From NCBI GenBank assembly GCA_013214885.1, contig JABSRS010000198.1, positions 1-6,628 on the forward strand: a stretch of 6,628 bases of DNA, in the 5' to 3' direction. Positions 1 through 5,115 of the stretch are shown in pieces. The notes under the pieces are model-generated. The model did not search any database. It was not told the origin of the DNA and was given only the letters and a program-made list of their open reading frames with translations. The DNA comes from Gammaproteobacteria bacterium. GTDB lineage: Bacteria > Pseudomonadota > Gammaproteobacteria > Enterobacterales > Psychrobiaceae. Each line of letters opens with the position of its first letter. Position 1 is the stretch's first letter. Position numbers and translations under genes: made by a program.

Positions 1-232
1 CAACGCGGCTAATAGCATCTTCATTAGTCAAGAAGGCATCGGCAATATGGCCAACGTTATTCAGTCAGGTTATGGCAATACCGTCACCCTCCAGCAACAG
101 GGCGACAATAATCTGGCTGAACTTACCCAGGAAGGCAATGCCAATATTGCCAATATCCAACAGTTTGGCGAACAAAATTTTACTGTTCACCAAATTGGTA
201 ACGAAATGGTCGTTAATATAACTCAATATTGA
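1..232 (+). CDS. csgB: CsgB-like curlin repeat protein, 3' end only
   Basis: This is the C-terminal 76 residues of a curlin-repeat protein whose start lies left of the window; the reading frame enters at base 2 and ends at TGA 230-232. The sequence shows alternating half-repeats of about 11 residues with a regular Asn/Gln ladder, for example NSIFISQEGIGN, NTVTLQQQGDNN and NIANIQQFGEQN. This is the classical curlin pattern in which both beta strands of each repeat carry an internal Gln. The last segment, ending NEMVVNITQY, lines up with the C-terminus of E. coli CsgB (SQMAIRVTQR), the surface-anchored nucleator that seeds CsgA polymerisation. The gene lies 31 bp before a second curlin-repeat gene, as csgB precedes csgA in E. 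coli. It could instead be a CsgA-type major subunit, because the N-terminal half is not visible. The family is secure; the csgB assignment is moderately so. Confidence 0.8.
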   Translation, partial: NAANSIFISQEGIGNMANVIQSGYGNTVTLQQQGDNNLAELTQEGNANIANIQQFGEQNFTVHQIGNEMVVNITQY

Positions 233-251
233 ATACTTAAATCACCATGAT

Positions 252-257
252 GGAGAG
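252..257 (+). promoter_or_regulatory. Ribosome binding site of the large curlin gene
   Basis: GGAGAG stands 6 bases before a GTG codon at 264. It is a strong Shine-Dalgarno match and supports GTG 264 as the start, because the protein from this codon opens directly with a clean signal peptide (KLNKSLLTC onward). Confidence 0.7.
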
Positions 258-263
258 AATACT

Positions 264-1712
264 GTGAAATTAAATAAATCATTACTTACTTGTGCTGTTA
301 TTACCGCGCTAGGTCTAAATCAGAGTGCTTTCGCGGCGGAAGAAAGCAAGCAAGCAATAAACCCTATTCAAAGCGATGTCTTAGTCGACTACGTTGGCAA
401 TGTGATGATCGTGTCACAAACATCGCAGACTGGTGCAATTATTGGTAATGAAGTCAGCCTATTTCAGGAAGGTGACGTTAACGGGATTTCGGCATCGCTC
501 AACGGTGATGGTAACGAGACTGAAGTAACACAATTTGGTAGTTCTAATATTGCAATTACTAACAGTGCCGGTGATGCTAATGTGCAACTGGTAAATCAGG
601 ATGGTGAGAATAACAAGTTGCAGATAGATAGTATTGGTGACAGCAATGTTATCGAAGTCACCCAAAGTGGTGTTGGCTATATCGGCATTGGCAATAAAGT
701 CATCAGTAAAGTTGAAGGCGGCAGTAACGAAGTTACTATTGTACAAAATGAGGGCGGACATTGGCTATATAACAGTAATATGGAAGGATCCGACAACGCA
801 CTTGTAACAACACAGTCAGGTCGGTGGAATGAAATCTTCCTCGATAACGTCGTTGGCGATGGTAACAATATTGAAATAGAACAAGATGGCTATTGGAATA
901 CTGTGAAGGTTGCAGACTTGCAAGGTAGCAGCAATGAGCTGTCATTCGAGCAAGATGGCGATCGCAATAAAATTACTGTTGCTGAAGTTATCGGTGATGA
1001 AAATGAGATATCAGTCGACCAGGAAGGCGAGCGTAATCAGGTAGAATCAGATATCTTTATGGGTGCTGGAAACGAAGTCGCTATCAGACAAGTTAATGAT
1101 AACAACACTGCAAGTTTTGATGTTATTGGGGATGGCAATGAACTCACTATGATTCAGAATGGTAACGACAACAAATCTTATGTCGGTGCCATTGGCAGTA
1201 ACAATGAGTTTGCGGTTATGCAACTAGGTGACTTGAACGAGACTCATGTGGTTAATTTTAATGGCAGTGGAAATGACGTTGATATCTCCCAAGCCGGTGA
1301 TGAAAACGTCGCATTAGTGCAAGCTTCAGCAGAAGATAACTCACTAACCACCGATAGCAATGATATTGACGTTAGGCAGGCTGGTGACATGAATGATGTC
1401 GTCGTCACCATGAGTACTATTTTAGATAGCAATAGCAATATGCTTGATATCACTCAAGATGGTGACCTGAACTCTTTGGATATTTTAATTGAAGGAAGTT
1501 CTCATAACATCATTATTGGCCAATTTGGTAGCGATAATTTGATTACAGGTGTTGATAGCGATTCAATGCTAATTGGTGGTGCAGGCATTGAACTTAGCAT
1601 CAACCAGACCGGCGAAGGTAACATAGTTGCAGGCTCGGTGATTAGCGCGTCAGGTACTATTGAAATTACTCAAGTTGGTGATTGGAACACTGCGACTATT
1701 GTTCAGCAATAA
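264..1712 (+). CDS. Large secreted curlin-repeat protein (csgA position), 18 repeats
   Basis: This is a predicted secreted amyloid-type subunit or matrix protein exported by the CsgG/E/F system encoded just downstream. It starts at GTG 264 behind a good ribosome binding site. Residues 1-24 are a Sec signal peptide (KLNK, a hydrophobic core, then SAFA before AEES). Residues 25-61 are a short lead region. From residue 62 to the end runs a solenoid of 18 repeats of mostly 22-23 residues, pattern N-x5-Q-x-G-D/x-x-N followed by a hydrophobic strand and a G-D or G-S turn. E. coli CsgA has 151 residues and five repeats, so this protein is about three times as long. The second Gln of the canonical repeat (six residues after the second Asn) is mostly replaced by acidic or other residues, and the chain is rich in Asp and Glu. 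No csgC-like gene follows. It may be the local CsgA or a specialised curlin-like adhesin; I assign the family but not the symbol. Confidence 0.85.
   Translation: MKLNKSLLTCAVITALGLNQSAFAAEESKQAINPIQSDVLVDYVGNVMIVSQTSQTGAIIGNEVSLFQEGDVNGISASLNGDGNETEVTQFGSSNIAITNSAGDANVQLVNQDGENNKLQIDSIGDSNVIEVTQSGVGYIGIGNKVISKVEGGSNEVTIVQNEGGHWLYNSNMEGSDNALVTTQSGRWNEIFLDNVVGDGNNIEIEQDGYWNTVKVADLQGSSNELSFEQDGDRNKITVAEVIGDENEISVDQEGERNQVESDIFMGAGNEVAIRQVNDNNTASFDVIGDGNELTMIQNGNDNKSYVGAIGSNNEFAVMQLGDLNETHVVNFNGSGNDVDISQAGDENVALVQASAEDNSLTTDSNDIDVRQAGDMNDVVVTMSTILDSNSNMLDITQDGDLNSLDILIEGSSHNIIIGQFGSDNLITGVDSDSMLIGGAGIELSINQTGEGNIVAGSVISASGTIEITQVGDWNTATIVQQ
447..1709 (+). repeat. Curlin-type coding repeats, 18 units
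   Basis: Eighteen in-frame repeats of about 66-69 bp. The conserved Gln falls at residues 68, 90, 112, 134, 161, 184, 207, 230, 253, 276, 298, 320, 343, 372, 398, 420, 448 and 470. Spacing is 22-23 residues except for four wider steps (134-161, 343-372, 372-398, 420-448), where short insertions interrupt the register. The DNA of the units is well diverged, which suggests an old array and not recent tandem copying. Confidence 0.85.
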
Positions 1713-1738
1713 TCCACTGTAGTACAACAACATACTGC

Positions 1739-1762
1739 GGGGCTTACTGCCCCCTTTATTTT
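1739..1762 (+). terminator. Possible attenuator between the large curlin gene and csgE
   Basis: GGGGC (1739-1743), loop TTACT, GCCCC (1749-1753), followed by CTTTATTTT. The stem is only 5 bp but is all G-C and has a T-rich tail, the form of a weak intrinsic terminator. It lies 27 bp after the curlin stop codon and before csgE. Partial read-through would give many subunit transcripts and fewer export-machine transcripts. Confidence 0.55.
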
Positions 1763-1786
1763 AAATGTTCAAACCTAATGGATGTT

Positions 1787-2185
1787 ATGCCTTCCTTATT
1801 TTATATGTTAAAACGCTTTTGTATTCTTCTCCTGCTGAACCAGTCACTAACAGTACATGCTGCTGAAGTTGAAATAGGCGGTTTATTAATCGATAACACC
1901 ATGAGCAGAATGGGCCGTGAGTTTTCTCATCAATTTAGCCAACTATGGCAAGATGTTCCGAATACTCAAGGCATCAATGTTCAAATTAAAGAACAAGTGG
2001 TCCCACGGGCAGGAACAAAATTAACTTTAATAATGAACAATCGGCTCATCTACGTTACCCATCTGGGGCGTAGGCAATCGCCGATTAAAGATCGAGTAGA
2101 ACAAGCGATTTTTCTGCTGCTCGATGCAATGACACAGTCACAGTTCAGTCAGAATAATCCTGACTTAGCCAATGATGGATGGTAA
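1787..2185 (+). CDS. csgE: CsgE, curli secretion specificity factor
   Basis: CsgE is the periplasmic adaptor that caps the CsgG pore and directs curlin subunits to it. The mature N-terminus EVEIGGLLIDNTMSRMGREF corresponds to E. coli [20 protein letters not shown], and the remainder has the same length and strand pattern, ending NPDLANDGW. The frame is open back to 1682, but the extra N-terminus would be Cys-rich, would overlap the upstream gene and would run through the hairpin. From ATG 1787 the protein is 132 aa with a signal peptide (MPSLFYMLKR, then FCILLLL, cleaved near VHA/AEVE). ATG 1805 would leave a 19-residue signal peptide and is equally possible; ATG 1778 is less likely. Only a weak GGA precedes 1787, so initiation may be poor. 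The stop codon is 2 bp from csgF. Confidence 0.9.
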   Translation: MPSLFYMLKRFCILLLLNQSLTVHAAEVEIGGLLIDNTMSRMGREFSHQFSQLWQDVPNTQGINVQIKEQVVPRAGTKLTLIMNNRLIYVTHLGRRQSPIKDRVEQAIFLLLDAMTQSQFSQNNPDLANDGW

Positions 2186-2187
2186 CG

Positions 2188-2607
2188 ATGAAAAAAAAAT
2201 TACTAACACTGATAATAACTCTGACCGCTGCATTTTCAGTTTACAGCTCGGAGTTGATCTACCAGCCAATAAATCCGAGCTTTGGCGGTAGCCCACATAA
2301 TGGCAGCTACCTACTTAGTAAGGCCCAGGCACAAAACAAGCATAAATCTAGTATTGCAAAAAAATCATATGCGGAAAAATTTCAGGAGTCGTTAGAGCGG
2401 TCATACATTAACAAAATGGTCCGAGAGATCACCGATCTAGCATTTGGAGATAATGCTGAAGATAGTGTGTTTAATGAAGACTCTATCTTCAACAGTGGTG
2501 ACTATGAGATCCAAATCATAACCAGCAATCCAGACAGTATTACCGTACAGATAACTAATACCACTAACGGTGAAATAACCATAATTGAAGTACCGAGATT
2601 CGGATAA
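2188..2607 (+). CDS. csgF: CsgF, curli assembly and transport factor
   Basis: CsgF couples subunit secretion through CsgG to nucleation at the cell surface; the N-terminus of the mature protein inserts into the CsgG channel. The start at ATG 2188 gives 139 aa with signal peptide MKKKLLTLIITLTAAFSVYS and mature protein from about residue 21 or 22. The pore-inserting segment is well conserved: INPSFGGSPHNGSYLLSKAQ here against [20 protein letters not shown] in E. coli, followed in both by AQN. The C-terminal part, with YEIQII and GEITIIEV, is the expected beta-rich domain. An in-frame ATG at 2179 overlaps the csgE stop and would add three residues. The first codons contain a run of nine A (2191-2199). 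csgE ends 2 bp before and csgG begins 5 bp after, which suggests translational coupling. Confidence 0.93.
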   Translation: MKKKLLTLIITLTAAFSVYSSELIYQPINPSFGGSPHNGSYLLSKAQAQNKHKSSIAKKSYAEKFQESLERSYINKMVREITDLAFGDNAEDSVFNEDSIFNSGDYEIQIITSNPDSITVQITNTTNGEITIIEVPRFG

Positions 2608-2612
2608 ATTAG

Positions 2613-3386
2613 ATGAAAAAAATAATACTATTAAGTTTACTAAGCTTGCTATCAGCTTGTAGCAACATTGGATATCTTATTCCACCAGAGCAAACCATGG
2701 CGATTAAGGTCGAGCCTTCAATAACTTTTAAGGAACTTAAAGCACTGCCGAAACCAAGAGGGGCGATTACAGTTTCAGTATATGCATTTCGTGATCAGAC
2801 TGGCCAATACAAGCCTCAGGCCAATGTTAGCTCATTCTCGACTGCGGTTACTCAGGGAGCAACCTCGATCTTAATGCAGGCATTAAGTGATTCTGATTGG
2901 TTCTTACCAGTTGAAAGAGAAGGGCTACAAAATATCCTGACCGAACGAAAAATTACCAGAGCAGCAGCAAAAAACAATAACAAGAAAAGTGATGAGTTAC
3001 CGGCATTAACCAGTGCCAAAATCCTCCTAGAGGGGGGGATCATTAGCTATGATTCAAATACTAGAACAGGAGGCTTTGGTGCCGAATACTTTGGCATCGG
3101 CGCTTCAGAATTATATCGTGAAGATCTAATCTCGGTGTATCTGCGTGCGGTTGATGTCAGAACTGGTCAGGTACTGATTTCTGTTGCAACCAGTAAAAAG
3201 GTGCTAAGCCAAGAAGTTCGTGCTGGATTTTTTCGTTATATCAGCTTTAAACGATTGGCGGAGGCTGAAGCCGGCTATTCTGACAATGAGCCGATGCATC
3301 TTTGTGTTCAACAGGCAATCGAAAAAGCAATTACTGAGCTGGTAATCAAGGGAATAAAAAAACGTATTTGGCAAGTTCAGACCTGA
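2613..3386 (+). CDS. csgG: CsgG, outer-membrane curli secretion pore lipoprotein
   Basis: CsgG forms the nonameric outer-membrane channel through which unfolded curlin subunits leave the cell. The protein is 257 aa from ATG 2613, with a GGA ribosome binding site overlapping the csgF stop. The lipobox is LSAC with the lipidated Cys16. Strong family matches to E. coli CsgG include VSVYAFRDQTGQYKP (VSVYNIQDETGQFKP), the segment around EREGLQNILTERK, EYFGIGA, and a C-terminal YSDNEPMHLCVQQAIE block. The constriction Phe (Phe56 of mature E. coli CsgG) is kept as Phe75, while the Asn beside it is Ser74 and the position of the second constriction residue (Tyr51) is Gln69 or lies in a loop one residue longer. 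It ends at IWQVQT, about 20 residues short of the E. coli C-terminus. A run of seven G lies at 3032-3038. Confidence 0.95.
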   Translation: MKKIILLSLLSLLSACSNIGYLIPPEQTMAIKVEPSITFKELKALPKPRGAITVSVYAFRDQTGQYKPQANVSSFSTAVTQGATSILMQALSDSDWFLPVEREGLQNILTERKITRAAAKNNNKKSDELPALTSAKILLEGGIISYDSNTRTGGFGAEYFGIGASELYREDLISVYLRAVDVRTGQVLISVATSKKVLSQEVRAGFFRYISFKRLAEAEAGYSDNEPMHLCVQQAIEKAITELVIKGIKKRIWQVQT

Positions 3387-3395
3387 ACAACTACT

Positions 3396-3429
3396 ACTTA
3401 GGGCGGGTAAAAAATCCGTCCCTGTAAGT
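3396..3429. terminator. Hairpin between convergent csgG and csgD
   Basis: ACTTAGGGCGGGT (3396-3408) pairs with ATCCGTCCCTGTAAGT (3414-3429) around an AAAAA loop, with single-base bulges at 3419 and near 3424. The structure sits between the two stop codons (csgG 3386, csgD 3449) and can fold from either strand. Neither side has a proper U-tract, so it may stabilise the 3' ends more than terminate by itself. A second small palindrome (GTTCAG-AC-CTGAAC, 3375-3388) covers the csgG stop codon. Confidence 0.55.
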
Positions 3430-3448
3430 GGTGGCTCTATAATTTATT

Positions 3449-4132
3449 CTAAATGTAGCTTGCTTGATAGCGTAATGACCAGCTTATTAGCTCAACGCGA
3501 TTACGAGACTGGGTCTTACGGAAGATGCTATAGATATGAGTTTTTACCGTGTTGGTACTAATGTTAAGTTGATCTGCGATTTCTTTGTTTTGTGCCCCGA
3601 CTGTGACTAAGTTAATGATAGTATTTTCCCGCTTGGTTAATACCGAAAAATCAATGTTGTTAGTCTGGGGGGGGTGAGCTAAGCGGTTTCTTTTTAACGA
3701 TCCCAGTAAGTCAGCAAGAACATCATCCATCGCTTTTCGCTTAAACCAGCGTTCATTATTTTGTAATCGGATCAACCCTTTTAACATAATATCTGGCTGG
3801 TCTTGAGTATAGAATATCCCATTAATTCCAGCGAAGATGGCTGTCTTTTCAGACAATTCTCCTTCCTTGCCATTAAATAATACAACCTTAGCCTGCTCAG
3901 CCAACTGCTTAATATCATTGGGAATGGCCTTGCCCCATTTGCAATCAGTTAGATCGATAAAAAATAAATTATAGTTTTTACGGAATGATTGCTCTGGTAA
4001 TTCGGAACCTGATTCAACTGCGATCCCGCAGTTCTCTATCAGACCGATAAAATAATCCAGCGCTCTTGCTGAATTATGAGCCGCAGAAGAGCAAATAAAA
4101 GCACTATTTTTTGTCAAGTTAACTAAATTCAT
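3449..4132 (-). CDS. csgD: CsgD-type LuxR-family curli activator
   Basis: This is a 227-aa transcription factor of the CsgD type, expected to activate the curli genes. Residues 1-145 resemble the CsgD receiver-like domain. FFID60 aligns with the LLD59 strand end of E. coli CsgD, but the acidic pair of true receivers is missing from the first strand, and GIFYTQDQ replaces the usual Lys region as GVFYSMEDQ does in E. coli; phosphorylation is therefore not expected. Residues 162-219 are a LuxR-type helix-turn-helix (LTKREN, VGAQNKEIADQLNISTNTVKTHIYSIFRK), close to E. coli LTHREKEIL and ENTVKTHLYNIFKK. The start at ATG 4132 has AGGGA at 4139-4143 on the same strand. The gene is convergent to csgG, so its control is uncoupled from csgEFG. 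The domain linker holds a run of eight C. Confidence 0.88.
   Translation of the reverse strand: MNLVNLTKNSAFICSSAAHNSARALDYFIGLIENCGIAVESGSELPEQSFRKNYNLFFIDLTDCKWGKAIPNDIKQLAEQAKVVLFNGKEGELSEKTAIFAGINGIFYTQDQPDIMLKGLIRLQNNERWFKRKAMDDVLADLLGSLKRNRLAHPPQTNNIDFSVLTKRENTIINLVTVGAQNKEIADQLNISTNTVKTHIYSIFRKTQSRNRVELISWSLRYQASYI
3667..3674 (-). repeat. C8 homopolymer in csgD
   Basis: Eight consecutive C on the csgD coding strand encode part of His153-Pro154-Pro155-Gln156 in the linker between the receiver-like domain and the DNA-binding domain. A one-base slip would remove the helix-turn-helix by frameshift. The copy in this window is in frame. Confidence 0.9.
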
Positions 4133-4138
4133 AAATTA

Positions 4139-4183
4139 TCCCTTTAAACGAATTTCATTCCCCAGCCAACAGGAGTTTGTTGG
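4139..4183 (-). promoter_or_regulatory. csgD leader: ribosome binding site and upstream hairpin
   Basis: On the csgD strand, AGGGA (4139-4143) lies 6 bases before ATG 4132 and is a clear ribosome binding site. The surrounding AGGGAT matches the core of the CsrA/RsmA consensus (ARGGAT). Further upstream, CCAACA (4183-4178) and TGTTGG (4171-4166) form a perfect 6-bp hairpin with loop AACTCC. No convincing -10/-35 pair was found, so whether this hairpin is transcribed is unknown. Confidence 0.45.
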
Positions 4184-4259
4184 ACTATTATTCGATGAAT
4201 CCTAGCTGAGATAGCTAACCATCACGGAGTTGGGGTATTGCATATGGCGTTCATGCCAT

Positions 4260-4275
4260 TGTGAACCAATTCATT
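4260..4275. promoter_or_regulatory. Weak CRP-like site upstream of csgD
   Basis: TGTGAACCAATTCATT fits the TGTGA-N6-TCACA pattern with one perfect half and a second half matching 3 of 5. It is centred about 135 bp upstream of the csgD start. CRP control of csgD is known in enterobacteria; here it is only a pattern match and could be chance. Confidence 0.25.
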
Positions 4276-4765
4276 GATTAAATTAGACTAATACTAGTTT
4301 GGAACGAGTTGATTAAACCACATATTGGTGGTCAGTTCAATGAATGTAAATGATTCTTACTTTAACCTTTAATTACTCTGTGAGCAGCAGCTGGAACAAC
4401 TAAATTTTGAAGAATTTTTTAGTAGGAAATTGCTAAATTAGCACCTGTACATCAGAACGATACGTTTATATTTTACGCCATATTAGTGACTCGCAATATG
4501 ATATTTTTATCGGTAATAATGAGTACGGCGGCGTTATGGTGTCGATAAGCTGGCTCAATGCTATGAGCTAAGTTAAGTGGTCTATGTGGCTTTAAGTAAG
4601 CCGCGGCCACGACAAATGTAGATTTTAGTTTGGCTAGTGTTTTGTGGAAAGGTTGAGCTAGTGAAATATCTATTTGGCGATAAATGGTGTCTAGAAGTTT
4701 ATTTGGCTATAGAAACAACAAATGTGTAACCGAAGTTGCACCTTTGCTTTCGTTCCTTGAGAGCT

Positions 4766-4803
4766 GTTAAACCGTTTAACTGAGTATTAAGTCATTTAAT
4801 ACT
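4766..4803. repeat. Two adjacent perfect inverted repeats
   Basis: GTTAAAC-C-GTTTAAC (4766-4780, 7-bp arms, one-base centre) is followed two bases later by AGTATTAA-GTCAT-TTAATACT (4783-4803, 8-bp arms, 5-base spacer). Both are perfect. Neither has a G-C rich stem or T-tract like a terminator, so they look more like protein-binding palindromes. Confidence 0.7.
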
Positions 4804-4926
4804 TTCGCCATCCTAGCGCACTAATTCTTGGTCTATTCTTTGTTGACACTATCCTAGTATCTGTCTTAATTCCGTTCCCTGACAATAGGGCTACTTCCTG
4901 TAACCCTTGTGCTTCCTAGCAGTTTC

Positions 4927-4953
4927 GTTGTCGCCGTTGTCGCCGTCGTCGCG
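4927..4953. repeat. GC-rich 9-bp tandem repeat, three units
   Basis: GTTGTCGCC, GTTGTCGCC and GTCGTCGCG stand head to tail. The first two are identical; the third has two changes. The array is much richer in G+C than the surrounding intergenic DNA and lies in no identified gene. Confidence 0.75.
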
Positions 4954-5059
4954 AACCGCAAGCAGCAATATTCACTACCAGCTATGGACCAGCATTTTAA
5001 AAATTTCGAATAGTATTTGGAGTGTGGCATTTATAAGGATTTGAACTACAAGGAATAAG

Positions 5060-5115
5060 TGGTGGCCCCTCCGTGACTCGAACACGGGACCTGACGATTA
5101 TGAGTCGTATGCTCT
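5060..5115 (-). tRNA. 3' fragment of tRNA-Ile2(CAU), likely attachment site
   Basis: Read on the - strand, this runs from AGAGC (3' side of the D stem) to CCACCA. It has the anticodon loop CTCATAA (anticodon CAU), a perfect T stem (CCGTG/CACGG) with loop TTCGAGT, the 3' acceptor strand AGGGGCC, discriminator A and CCA. The acceptor strand and layout match E. coli ileX (tRNA-Ile2, which begins GGCCCCT), not elongator tRNA-Met. The bases that should form the 5' acceptor strand and D stem (5116-5135) do not fit: the end reads CTATAAG where GGCCCCT is needed. In the anticodon stem, position 27 is T opposite C43, a further mismatch. It cannot fold as a whole tRNA, so I call it a fragment left by site-specific integration, with the intact gene expected at the far end of the island. 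Confidence 0.8.

Larger units (their letters stand above)
4133..5059. other. Long intergenic region without a convincing gene
   Basis: This stretch of about 930 bp separates csgD from the tRNA fragment. I see no ORF with a start codon, ribosome binding site and recognisable product. The best open frame (- strand, roughly 4480-4705, about 73 codons) has a start codon only near its end. The region holds the csgD leader and probably its promoter, a CRP-like site, several inverted repeats (4203-4217, 4244-4259, 4317-4332, 4766-4780, 4783-4803), a direct repeat of TTGATTAAA (4274 and 4309) and a GC-rich tandem repeat (4927-4953). The half nearest the tRNA fragment may be debris from integration or deletion. 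Confidence 0.6.

Noticed and set aside
459..1453. Several open frames on the - strand inside the large curlin gene
   Set aside because: They follow from the repetitive codon pattern of the + strand gene and have no recognisable product; the + strand repeats explain the region fully.
1682..1786. N-terminal extension of csgE back to ATG 1682
   Set aside because: It would overlap the upstream curlin gene, run through the hairpin and add a Cys-rich stretch before an otherwise normal signal peptide.
2852..3043. Open frame on the - strand inside csgG
   Set aside because: It lies fully within a well-conserved csgG and has no support of its own.
4480..4705. Open frame of about 73 codons on the - strand in the intergenic region
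   Set aside because: It has no start codon except near its end, I recognise no family, and this length is expected by chance; it could be a gene scrap but I cannot support it.
4843..4870. Promoter-like TTGACA with CTTAAT at 16-bp spacing on the + strand
   Set aside because: No gene follows for about 380 bp and the -10 is imperfect. It could feed a long leader for the recombinase, but nothing else supports it.
5037..5050. GGATTTGAAC resembling the T-arm complement of a second tRNA
   Set aside because: No matching stem, acceptor or anticodon arm surrounds it; the likeness is a short chance match.
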